15,448 nucleotides of DNA from positions 1-15,448 of the forward strand of contig CAZTZK010000013.1 of assembly GCA_964618065.1 (NCBI GenBank). Reading direction: 5' to 3'. The DNA is from M55B174 sp964618065. GTDB lineage: Bacteria; Patescibacteriota; Minisyncoccia; CAIUEV01; JAHKAQ01. This document shows positions 1-7,201 of this stretch, one piece after another. Below the pieces are notes generated by a model. It did not search any database, was not told the origin of the DNA, and saw only the letters and a list, made by a program, of their open reading frames with translations. A program made the translations under genes and the position numbers. Each line of letters starts with the position of its first letter. The stretch's first letter is position 1.

Positions 1-2
1 CA

Positions 3-578
3 AAGGTAATCTATCCTCCTCTATTCTTAAAAAATTTTAAGATGGAAGATCAACAAAAGCCAGGGAAATATTATTTAATGGTAGGCAGATTAGTTCCCTA
101 TAAAAAATTTGATTTGGGAATACAAGTTTTTAATAAATTAGGTCTTCCTTTAAAAATTGTGGGAGACGGACCTCAATTTAGAGCATTAAAAAAAATGGCT
201 CATAGTAATGTTGAATTATTAGGAGGACTAGAAAGTTCTGGAGAAAAACTGGCAAAAGTTTACCAAAATTGTAAAGCGCTTGTTTATCCACAAGAAGAGG
301 ATTTCGGCCTAGTGCCTTTAGAGGCAATGGCTTCAGGGAAACCTGTTATTGCTTATGGTAAGGGAGGAGCCTTAGAGACAGTTGAAGAAAGAATTACCGG
401 TATTTTTTTCAAAAAACAAGATAGTAAAAGTCTTGAGCAAGCTATTAAAAGGTTTAAGAAAATGAAGTTTGATCCTATGGTTATTAGAAAACGGGCAGAG
501 AGTTTTAGCAAAAAAAGATTTAAAAAAGAAATTAAAGACTTTCTTGAAGAAAAAATTAAGGATTTTAGAAATAATTAA
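3..578 (+). CDS. GT4-family glycosyltransferase, C-terminal part (WbaZ-like), 5' end outside window
   Basis: The frame is open from base 3 with no start of its own, and it begins with KVIYPP, the usual linker into the C-terminal Rossmann domain of GT-B enzymes. The gene therefore starts upstream, and the ATG at 42 is an internal methionine. About 191 C-terminal codons are visible. They contain the nucleotide-sugar-binding half: YYLMVGRLVPYKKFD, then IVGDGP, then an EX7E motif (Glu codons at 297 and 321, in EEDFGLVPLEAMASGKPV). The phrase VGRLVPYKK...EEDFG...GKPVIAYGKGGALETV matches what I recall of the WbaZ-like mannosyltransferase group of GT4. Expected role: transfer of a sugar from a nucleotide donor onto a lipid-linked or growing surface glycan at the inner face of the membrane. 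It is followed after 7 bases by a Wzz-like gene, which supports a polysaccharide locus. The donor sugar cannot be told from sequence. Confidence 0.9.
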   Translation, partial: KVIYPPLFLKNFKMEDQQKPGKYYLMVGRLVPYKKFDLGIQVFNKLGLPLKIVGDGPQFRALKKMAHSNVELLGGLESSGEKLAKVYQNCKALVYPQEEDFGLVPLEAMASGKPVIAYGKGGALETVEERITGIFFKKQDSKSLEQAIKRFKKMKFDPMVIRKRAESFSKKRFKKEIKDFLEEKIKDFRNN

Positions 579-585
579 AAAATAT

Positions 586-1197
586 ATGGAATTAATAAAA
601 TTTTTAAAAATTATCAAGAAAAATTTAGTTCTCATAATAATTTTGAGTATTATTTCCAGTGCGAGCACTTTTGCTTTTTATAAAATAAAGCCGGTTTCTT
701 ATTTAGTCTTTTTTGAAATTAATGTCAGTCAACAAGGAGAAGATAAAACTGAAGATTATAAATATGATAATTATTATTCCAGCCAAGCGGTTGATATCTT
801 TACTGATTCTTTAGAAAAATGGTTTCAGAATCCTCGGATTATTACAGAAGCTTACCAAAAAGCTGGTTTAGATGTTGCTTCTTTTGATGTCAAAAAAAGA
901 AGCAAATTAATTAAAGCTAGAAAAACCGGTCCTCAATATTTAGAGGTAAGCTTTAAGATTCCCAAAAAGGAACAAGGAGAAAAAATTGTAGCTGGTTTAA
1001 CTTCAGTTCTAGAAGGAGAGGTAGCATCTCTTGGAAAAGATAAAGAAGTTTGGTTTCAAATTAATGCAGGAGATCCTTTAATAATAGAAGATAAAAAAGA
1101 AATTTTATCGTTATTGGCAATTTCTTTTATCATCGGCGGAATTCTTGGCGTTTTTATTTCGCTTATAAAGGATTATTTAATTTTCTTTCGTAAATAA
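586..1197 (+). CDS. Wzz-like chain-length determinant / polysaccharide co-polymerase family protein
   Basis: I chose the ATG at 586 (203 aa), 7 bases after the preceding stop. The frame stays open upstream, but that part lies inside the glycosyltransferase gene and encodes only shadow sequence. The layout is Wzz-like: a short basic cytoplasmic N-terminus, TM1 at about residues 14-32, a roughly 140-residue extracytoplasmic segment, TM2 at about 173-194, and a short basic tail. The segment after TM1 (KIKPVSYLVFFEINVS) resembles the start of the Wzz domain, where TM1 is followed by Y.....TL.V. No C-terminal tyrosine-kinase (BY-kinase) domain is present. Proteins of this type set glycan chain length or tether polymer synthesis at the membrane. 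The family call rests on topology and context more than on strong motifs. No good Shine-Dalgarno is visible near the start. Confidence 0.65.
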   Translation: MELIKFLKIIKKNLVLIIILSIISSASTFAFYKIKPVSYLVFFEINVSQQGEDKTEDYKYDNYYSSQAVDIFTDSLEKWFQNPRIITEAYQKAGLDVASFDVKKRSKLIKARKTGPQYLEVSFKIPKKEQGEKIVAGLTSVLEGEVASLGKDKEVWFQINAGDPLIIEDKKEILSLLAISFIIGGILGVFISLIKDYLIFFRK

Positions 1198-1278
1198 TTA
1201 ACCGGTTTTTAATTTAAAAAATACCGAAAAGATTAGTTGATTATATTTATTAAATAAAAATCTCTTTTTAAAAAATTT

Positions 1279-2436
1279 ATGAGAATTGGAATTGATGTGA
1301 GACCAATAGCCGAAGAAAGGAGGTCCGGAGTAGAAGAATATATTAAAAATTTACTGGAGAATATTTTTCTTCTTGATAAAAAAAATAATTATATTCTTTT
1401 TTATAATTCTTATAAAAACCCACTTCCGAAGTTATTAACTGAATTTGAAAAGTACCCCAATGTTTTTATTAGAAGATTTCATTATCCTAATAAAGTTTTA
1501 AATTTTTTTCTCTGGTACTTTAAATTTCCTCATCTGGATAAACTTTTAGATGTTGATATTTTTTATTCTCCTAATTTAATATTTACTGCCTTGAGTTCTC
1601 AATGCCAAAGTCTTATAACCATGCATGATCTTTCTTTTGAAAGGCATCCGGAGTTTTTTAATTTTTATCGGCGCCTATGGCATTGGCTAGTCAATCCTAG
1701 AGCATTAGTTCAAAAAGCTGAAAAAGTAATTAGTGTTTCTGAATCTAGCAGGGCTGATATCATAAATCTTTACCATCATTCTTCTAAAAAAGTTGAGCTT
1801 ATTTATCCCGGCATTGCTAAAAATATTTATTTTTGCGATAGAAAAGACGAAGCATTTTTAAAAATTTCTAGAAAATATAAATTGCCACTAGAATATATCC
1901 TTTTTTTAGCCACCTTAGAACCTAGAAAAAATATGGAATCTGTTGTAGCGGCTTATGATTATCTAAGAGGAAAAGATAAAATAAAACATAAATTGGTAAT
2001 AGCTGGAGGAGAGGGTTGGATGTTTAAAAAAACTCGTCAGCTAATTTTAAAATCAAAATATAACAAGGACATAATTTTAATTGGAGAAGTTGAGAATGAA
2101 GAGAGAAAATACATTTATTCAGGAGCAGATCTTTTTGTTTATCCTTCTTTTTACGAAGGCTTTGGTTTTCCTCCCTTGGAAGCATTAGCTTGTGGTACGA
2201 CAGTAGTATGCTCTTACACAGCTTCTTTACCGGAAGTAGTTGGAGATGCGGCTTTATTAGTCGATCCCTATAATTATAATGAAATGGCTCTAGCTATAGA
2301 AAAAGGGATTAAAGACAAAAAACTGAAGATTCTCCTTAGAGAAAAAGGCTTTAAACAGGCCCGTAAATTTTCTTGGCTGAAAAGCGCTAGAAAGTTTCTT
2401 AATTTAATAGAGAAAATGGAAGAGGGGAAATACTAA
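1279..2436 (+). CDS. GT4-family glycosyltransferase (MtfB-like)
   Basis: A complete GT-B fold glycosyltransferase of 385 aa, the normal length. The N-terminal domain opens with MRIGIDVRPI and a glycine-containing acceptor loop (ERRSGVEEY). Mid-protein TMHDLSFERHPEFF and KVISVSESSRADI are typical of the MtfB-like group of GT4. The C-terminal donor domain has LATLEPRKN, then the EX7E motif at Glu293/Glu301 in YEGFGFPPLEALACG, and ASLPEVVGDAALLVDP. It should transfer a sugar (often mannose in this group) from a nucleotide donor to a lipid-linked glycan at the cytoplasmic side of the membrane. It follows the Wzz-like gene after 81 AT-rich bases and has no clear Shine-Dalgarno before the ATG. Its closest relative in the window is the next gene, so the pair probably arose by duplication. 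Confidence 0.92.
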   Translation: MRIGIDVRPIAEERRSGVEEYIKNLLENIFLLDKKNNYILFYNSYKNPLPKLLTEFEKYPNVFIRRFHYPNKVLNFFLWYFKFPHLDKLLDVDIFYSPNLIFTALSSQCQSLITMHDLSFERHPEFFNFYRRLWHWLVNPRALVQKAEKVISVSESSRADIINLYHHSSKKVELIYPGIAKNIYFCDRKDEAFLKISRKYKLPLEYILFLATLEPRKNMESVVAAYDYLRGKDKIKHKLVIAGGEGWMFKKTRQLILKSKYNKDIILIGEVENEERKYIYSGADLFVYPSFYEGFGFPPLEALACGTTVVCSYTASLPEVVGDAALLVDPYNYNEMALAIEKGIKDKKLKILLREKGFKQARKFSWLKSARKFLNLIEKMEEGKY

Positions 2437-2467
2437 ATGTTATTTTCTTTATTCAATCTTAATTATT

Positions 2468-2495
2468 TTGAATTTTAATCTTGGAGTGTTAAAAT
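2468..2495 (+). promoter_or_regulatory. Candidate extended -10 promoter before the second MtfB-like glycosyltransferase gene
   Basis: TTGAAT (2468-2473), a 16-base spacer, then TAAAAT (2490-2495), with TG one base upstream of the -10 box (TGTTAAAAT). It lies 53 bases before the ATG at 2549, in a 112-base gap that I otherwise see as empty. AT-rich DNA makes chance hits likely; the TG extension is what raises it above background. It would drive the downstream part of the surface-glycan block. Confidence 0.35.
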
Positions 2496-2548
2496 TTTTT
2501 AAAGACACCTTTCTTGCTGGGCAACAATTAATTTTAGGGAAAAAATAA

Positions 2549-3718
2549 ATGAAAACTATTGGAATTGACGCCCGTTTTTACGGCTCTGCTTCTAGAGGCT
2601 TGGGAAGATATACCTCTATGCTTTTGAAACATTTAGAAGATTTTGACGATAAAAATCGGTATTTTATTTATCTAAGAAAAGAAAATTTTAGAGCTTATTC
2701 TTCTAAGAAGGATAATTTTGTTAAAAAACTGGCAGACATTCCTTGGTATTCTTTAAAAGAGCAGTTTTTGATGAAGAAAATTTTAGATAAAGACAAAATA
2801 GACCTGGCGCATTTTCCTCATTTCAATGTACCTTTTTTTTATAAAAGTCCATTTTTAGTAACGATACATGATTTGATTTTGATTAAGTATCCTACGATAA
2901 GAGCTACTACTTTAGGTCCTCTGAAATACAAAATAAAAAAAATGGGTTATGAACAAGTGCTTAAAAAAGCGATAAATTCTTCCGAGAAAATTATTGCAGT
3001 TTCTAATTTTACTAAGGAGGATATTATAAAGTATTTTCCTCAAGCGGCACCAAAAATAAAAGTGATTTATGAAAGTTGTGAGAATACTAAATTTGAGCTA
3101 AAATTAAAAAGAAATAAGATTCCTGACTCTAGTAAAGTTGTTTTAGAGAAATACGGCCTAAAAAAGCCTTATCTTTTGTATGTAGGAGCAGCTTATCCTC
3201 ATAAAAATTTAGAAAATCTTCTTCTAGCCTTTAAAATAATCAAAGAAAAACTGAAAAAAAACAGATTATCTCTAGTTCTAGTAGGAGGAGAAGATTATTT
3301 CTATGAAAAGATAAAAATTTTTACCAAGAGAAAAAAGATAAAAGATGTTATTTTTCCCGGCTTAGTTAAAGAAGAAAGTTATTTAAGAGAAATATACGCG
3401 GGTTCTGAAATGTTTGTTTTTCCAAGTCTCTATGAAGGATTTGGGCTTCCTCCTTTAGAAGCAATGAAAATAGGTGTTCCGGTAGTTTGTTCTAGGGTAG
3501 CCAGTTTGCCTGAGATTTTGGGAGAAGCTGCTTATTACTTTAATCCTCAAAGTCCTAAAGATATAGCGGCTAAGGTTATAAAAGTCTTGAATAATCATAA
3601 GTTTAGAAAAGATTTAATTTCAAGAGGGGAAAGGAGGGTCAAGCTTTTTAGTTGGAGAGAAATGGCTCGCCAAACTTTGGAAATTTATAATCAAATTTTA
3701 GAGACTAAAAGGAAATGA
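2549..3718 (+). CDS. GT4-family glycosyltransferase (MtfB-like), second copy
   Basis: A 389-aa GT-B glycosyltransferase with the same plan as the previous gene: MKTIGIDARFYG, the loop SRGLGRYTSML, TIHDLILIKYP, KIIAVSNFTKEDI, then YVGAAYPHKN opening the donor domain. The EX7E motif falls at Glu296/Glu304 in YEGFGLPPLEAMKIGVPVV, followed by ASLPEILGEAA. The start is well supported: AGGGA at 2536-2540 sits 8 bases before the ATG. Expected to add a sugar to a lipid-linked surface glycan in the cytoplasm. It shares the HDL, EGFG.PPLEA and ASLPE blocks with the preceding protein, but the acceptor-binding halves differ, so the two probably act at successive steps rather than being redundant. Its TGA stop overlaps the next ATG in an ATGA junction, pointing to translational coupling with the DUF4012 gene. 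Confidence 0.93.
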   Translation: MKTIGIDARFYGSASRGLGRYTSMLLKHLEDFDDKNRYFIYLRKENFRAYSSKKDNFVKKLADIPWYSLKEQFLMKKILDKDKIDLAHFPHFNVPFFYKSPFLVTIHDLILIKYPTIRATTLGPLKYKIKKMGYEQVLKKAINSSEKIIAVSNFTKEDIIKYFPQAAPKIKVIYESCENTKFELKLKRNKIPDSSKVVLEKYGLKKPYLLYVGAAYPHKNLENLLLAFKIIKEKLKKNRLSLVLVGGEDYFYEKIKIFTKRKKIKDVIFPGLVKEESYLREIYAGSEMFVFPSLYEGFGLPPLEAMKIGVPVVCSRVASLPEILGEAAYYFNPQSPKDIAAKVIKVLNNHKFRKDLISRGERRVKLFSWREMARQTLEIYNQILETKRK

Positions 3719-6700
3719 AAATATCCTTTTCAAGAAAAGTAAATAGCGGAGCTTATAAAGACGATGAAGGAATAACAAGTTTTAAAACTAGGGAAGAAAG
3801 AAAAAATCTTTTTGTGTCTGACATTCAAGCCGGTGATTTAAATAAGAAAAAATATTTTGAAGGCAAAAATATTGAAAGAAATAAAAGAGGACTTAGTGAC
3901 AGTTTGATCCAACCTTTCTTTTTTAACAGCAATTGGGAGAAAAGTATTTTTGATTCGGGCTCACAGATTAAGAATGATCAGGATATTAAAAATGATCAGG
4001 TTGAAGAAAATTTTAAAATTAAAAGTTTTGATTATTCAGAAGAGACAGAAATAGAAGATTTACCGAACGAAAAAATTATTAATTTGAGGAGAAGAAAGAG
4101 AAAAAATTCTTTTGATCAAGGCAAACCTATTCTATCTTCATTTTCAGCTAGTGCTAGGAATATTTTTAGGAATTCTCGTTATAGGGATGCAATAGGCGAT
4201 AGCGTCAAAAAGAAGATTGATAAACCAAAAAAGAAAGTAAATTTTTATTCAGAGAAGGATTTAAAGCAGGATCAAAAACCAATTTCTCTTGTAAAAAGAA
4301 AAGGAAATGTTGAAGAAAGTATTTTAGAAAAAAAGAATATTAAAGATAGCTTAAAAGAAATAAAAAAAAGACAAGGCAAATCTGTTAAAAACGAGCCAAA
4401 TCTTTCTTTGTATGAAGAATACGAAAAGAGGATCAAAGTTTTAAGAAAAAATGATTTTTTGGATGAGGAACAAAAAGAAAAGATAAGAAAACGCAAAGAA
4501 GCGATAAGATTTGCGAGAGAAAAGAAGAAACTAGAAGCAAGAGAGAGAAAATTGAAGATAGAAAAAGAAAGAATTTTAGCTTTGAGAAAAAAAGAACAAA
4601 GAGCTCGAGAGGAAGAAAAGATAAAGTTAGAAAAAAGAAAGGCATTAATTCTTAGAGAGAAGAAAAAGAGAAAAATAAACTCAAGAATAGGATCTCAATT
4701 AGGAGATAGAGAAGGGACTTATGCTGAACCCAACGAAATAAAGATAAAGATTAATGTAGTTAAAAAACCTTTTGCTCAGAAAAATTTTAATGAAGGAAGG
4801 AAGATAGAACAAAAGATTCCCGAGTTTGAAAAAAATTTTCCTGTTAATAATTTACCTCATGCTAATTTAAGAAAAAAATATTTAGAGCAACAAGAAATTT
4901 TTCAGCAGGAAAACTTACCTCTTTCTGACCTCTCTAGAAAATATTTTGAGGAACAAGCAAAAAGAAATAATGAGAAAAACAGAAATATTCAATTTGTAAA
5001 TGAACCTTCTGCAAATTCTAATTTTGCTTATTCAACTGCTACTCCTGATAATTCTCAGTTAGCGGAAATTGATGAGGAATCTTTTTCTCAAGAAGCAGAG
5101 AGAGAATCAGTGCAAGAATTAAAAAGAAATTTAGCTTTAAAATTTGTTGCTTTTAAAGAAATTATTCAGGAAGCTTTTAATCCTAAACTTAAAAAGGCTC
5201 TAGCTTATTCTTCAATGATAGCTTTGGTTCTATTAATTCTCCCAATGTCAATTATATTTTTAAGGGGCATGAGAGAGAAGAAGTCTATTGAAGGTCTAGG
5301 GGCAGCAGGTTATGGAAATTTGAAAGAAGCTCAAGCTTCAATAGAACAAATAGATGTAGGGAGAGCCGGTAAAAATTTTGAATTAGCTTATAGTAATTTT
5401 TTAGAAGCTAGAAAAAAATTAGAAGAAGTAGGAGGTATACCCGCTAGAATTTTGAAATTTGTTCCCGGTATTTCAAAAATAGAATCGGGCAAAAAACTAG
5501 CTCAAACGGGTGAATGTTTTTCTTTGGCGGGAGGAGAAATAATTCAAGCGATGTCTTTGATTATTGATCGTCGGGAAGATTTAAAAAATAATTTATTTGT
5601 TGGCCTTGGAGAAGATAATTTAGATCCTGAAATGTCATTAACGGATATGGTAGTTCTTCTAAGCGAGAAGTTGAAAAGTGCTAAAGGATATCTTGATGAA
5701 GCTTCTCAATTATCTCAAGAAATAGATTTAAATGATTTTTCTAAGGAAGAAAGAGAGGATGTAATAATGTTGCAAGGAGCATTGCCTGAAATTATTGAAG
5801 GTCTAGATGAATTTTCTCAATATACAGAGGTTTTCTTAGAAATACTAGGGCAAAATGGAGGAAGAAAATATTTAATGCTCTTCCAAAATAATCATGAAGT
5901 TAGAGCTACCGGCGGCTTTATTGGTACTTACGGTATTATTAAAATTAATCAAGGTATTCTGGAGAATATAAAAGTGGAAGGAATTTATGACCCTGATGGA
6001 CAATTAAAAGAAAAAATAATTCCTCCTAAACCGATTCAAAAAATGAGTGCTACTTGGTCAATGCACGATTCTAATTGGTGGCCTGATTTTCCTACCAGTG
6101 CTGAGAAAACAAGTTGGTTTTATGAAAAAACAGGAGGCCCAACCGTGGATGGCGTAATCTCTTTTACTCCCCAAGTAATTCAAGAATTGTTAGGAGTTGT
6201 TGGATCTATAAGAGTAGAAGGCTATGGATCCGAAGGAAGTTTACTCGTTACTCAGGATAATTTTATGGAGGAAGTGCAGTATCAGGTAGAAATTGATTAC
6301 GATAAAGAAGAAAATAAACCAAAGAAAATTTTAGCAGATTTAACCCCTTTAGTTATCAATGAAATTTTTTCGGCTCCCCCTGAAGATTGGCCAGCTATTT
6401 TAGGAATTTTTTCTAAAGCTCTTCAAGAAAAAAGCTTGCTTCTTTATTCTTTTGATAGTGATATCCAAAAACTTGTTTCTAAAATGGGCTGGTCAGGTGA
6501 AATTTTAAACACTACCAAAGACTATCTTAGTGTCATTAATACTAATATTTCAGGGTTAAAAACAGATGGAGTAATCAAACAAAAAATTATTCATCAAGCG
6601 GAGATTCAAGAGGATGGTTCAATCATTGATACTGTAACAATTAAACGTAAGCATGAAGGAGGCCATGAGATTTACGATTGGAGTAATGCTACTAATTGTA

Positions 6701-7194
6701 ATTGGCTTAGAGTTTATGTCCCAGAAAATAGTGAACTAATTTCTTCTTCCGGATTTACCAGGGAATTTGTTGATCCTCCTTTAGATTACGATAAGTTAGG
6801 CTTTAAAGAAGATTTTCAAGTTAAACAAATGGAGGAAAGCTATCAAATTGATGAGGATTCAACTACTAGAATTTATAAAGAGAAAGGCAAAACAGTATTT
6901 GCTAATTGGGTTTATGTTTCCCCGGGAGAAACCGTTACTGTTTCTTTCAAATACCTCTTGCCTTTTAGAGTTGATTTAGATAATGTTCGAAAGCCTGCTG
7001 ATTCCTACAGTCTGCTGGTGCAAAAACAATCCGGATCTGAAAATGTTGAATTGGAATCTCAATTGACAGGGCTTGAAGGTTGTGAATATATTTATAGTCA
7101 TCCTTCTAATCTAAATATTAATCAAGGAGGCTGGAGCATCTCTGAGCATTTAGCTACTGATAAATTTTTTGCTCTGGTTTTAAAAAAGAAATAA
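3715..7194 (+). CDS. DUF4012-domain membrane protein with long charged N-terminal region
   Basis: A 1159-aa protein whose start overlaps the preceding stop (ATGA), with AAAGGAA just upstream. Residues 1 to about 480 are hydrophilic, Lys/Glu/Arg-rich and low in complexity, with a likely coiled coil around 225-315 (runs of K, E and R in heptad-like spacing) and a short tandem repeat at 379-414. One TM helix follows at about 497-516. Residues about 520-1159 are extracytoplasmic: a helical section, then the DUF4012 core at about 719-740, where YLMLFQNNHEVRATGGFIGT is the family signature. A beta-rich C-terminus has no second TM helix. DUF4012 is a domain of unknown function that I recall near glycan-assembly genes, as here. 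A role in attaching or finishing a surface polymer is inference. The cytoplasmic region is long for the family and could bind the glycosyltransferases or the division machinery. No catalytic residues can be named. Confidence 0.9.
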   Translation: MKISFSRKVNSGAYKDDEGITSFKTREERKNLFVSDIQAGDLNKKKYFEGKNIERNKRGLSDSLIQPFFFNSNWEKSIFDSGSQIKNDQDIKNDQVEENFKIKSFDYSEETEIEDLPNEKIINLRRRKRKNSFDQGKPILSSFSASARNIFRNSRYRDAIGDSVKKKIDKPKKKVNFYSEKDLKQDQKPISLVKRKGNVEESILEKKNIKDSLKEIKKRQGKSVKNEPNLSLYEEYEKRIKVLRKNDFLDEEQKEKIRKRKEAIRFAREKKKLEARERKLKIEKERILALRKKEQRAREEEKIKLEKRKALILREKKKRKINSRIGSQLGDREGTYAEPNEIKIKINVVKKPFAQKNFNEGRKIEQKIPEFEKNFPVNNLPHANLRKKYLEQQEIFQQENLPLSDLSRKYFEEQAKRNNEKNRNIQFVNEPSANSNFAYSTATPDNSQLAEIDEESFSQEAERESVQELKRNLALKFVAFKEIIQEAFNPKLKKALAYSSMIALVLLILPMSIIFLRGMREKKSIEGLGAAGYGNLKEAQASIEQIDVGRAGKNFELAYSNFLEARKKLEEVGGIPARILKFVPGISKIESGKKLAQTGECFSLAGGEIIQAMSLIIDRREDLKNNLFVGLGEDNLDPEMSLTDMVVLLSEKLKSAKGYLDEASQLSQEIDLNDFSKEEREDVIMLQGALPEIIEGLDEFSQYTEVFLEILGQNGGRKYLMLFQNNHEVRATGGFIGTYGIIKINQGILENIKVEGIYDPDGQLKEKIIPPKPIQKMSATWSMHDSNWWPDFPTSAEKTSWFYEKTGGPTVDGVISFTPQVIQELLGVVGSIRVEGYGSEGSLLVTQDNFMEEVQYQVEIDYDKEENKPKKILADLTPLVINEIFSAPPEDWPAILGIFSKALQEKSLLLYSFDSDIQKLVSKMGWSGEILNTTKDYLSVINTNISGLKTDGVIKQKIIHQAEIQEDGSIIDTVTIKRKHEGGHEIYDWSNATNCNWLRVYVPENSELISSSGFTREFVDPPLDYDKLGFKEDFQVKQMEESYQIDEDSTTRIYKEKGKTVFANWVYVSPGETVTVSFKYLLPFRVDLDNVRKPADSYSLLVQKQSGSENVELESQLTGLEGCEYIYSHPSNLNINQGGWSISEHLATDKFFALVLKKK
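4846..4956 (+). repeat. Two-copy internal peptide repeat in the DUF4012 protein
   Basis: Residues 379-393 (NLPHANLRKKYLEQQ) and 400-414 (NLPLSDLSRKYFEEQ) share the pattern NLP..xL..KY.E.Q at a 21-residue pitch, within the cytoplasmic region before the TM helix. The DNA copies have diverged, so this is a protein-level repeat and may be a short linear binding motif. Only two copies are visible. Confidence 0.6.
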
Positions 7195-7201
7195 TTTTTC
7201 C

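Noticed and set aside
42..44. ATG at 42 as the true start of the first glycosyltransferase
   Set aside because: The frame is open upstream to base 3 and already encodes KVIYPPLFLKNFK, a family-typical segment. Starting at 42 would leave only half a GT-B enzyme.
469..585. Longer N-terminus for the Wzz-like protein
   Set aside because: It lies inside the upstream glycosyltransferase gene in another frame and encodes a Lys/Leu-rich shadow. ATG 586 gives a normal Wzz topology.
1203..1229. CGGT...ACCG hairpin after the Wzz-like gene as a terminator
   Set aside because: The stem is mostly A-T with mismatches and no T-run follows.
1316..1324. Perfect Shine-Dalgarno-like AAAGGAGGT
   Set aside because: It is inside the glycosyltransferase coding sequence (codons for ERRSG), with no start codon at a usable distance downstream.
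4272..4645. Antisense open frames opposite the DUF4012 Lys/Glu-rich region
   Set aside because: Phe/Ser/Leu-rich products are the expected mirror of AAA/GAA-rich coding DNA. They have no start signal or motif.
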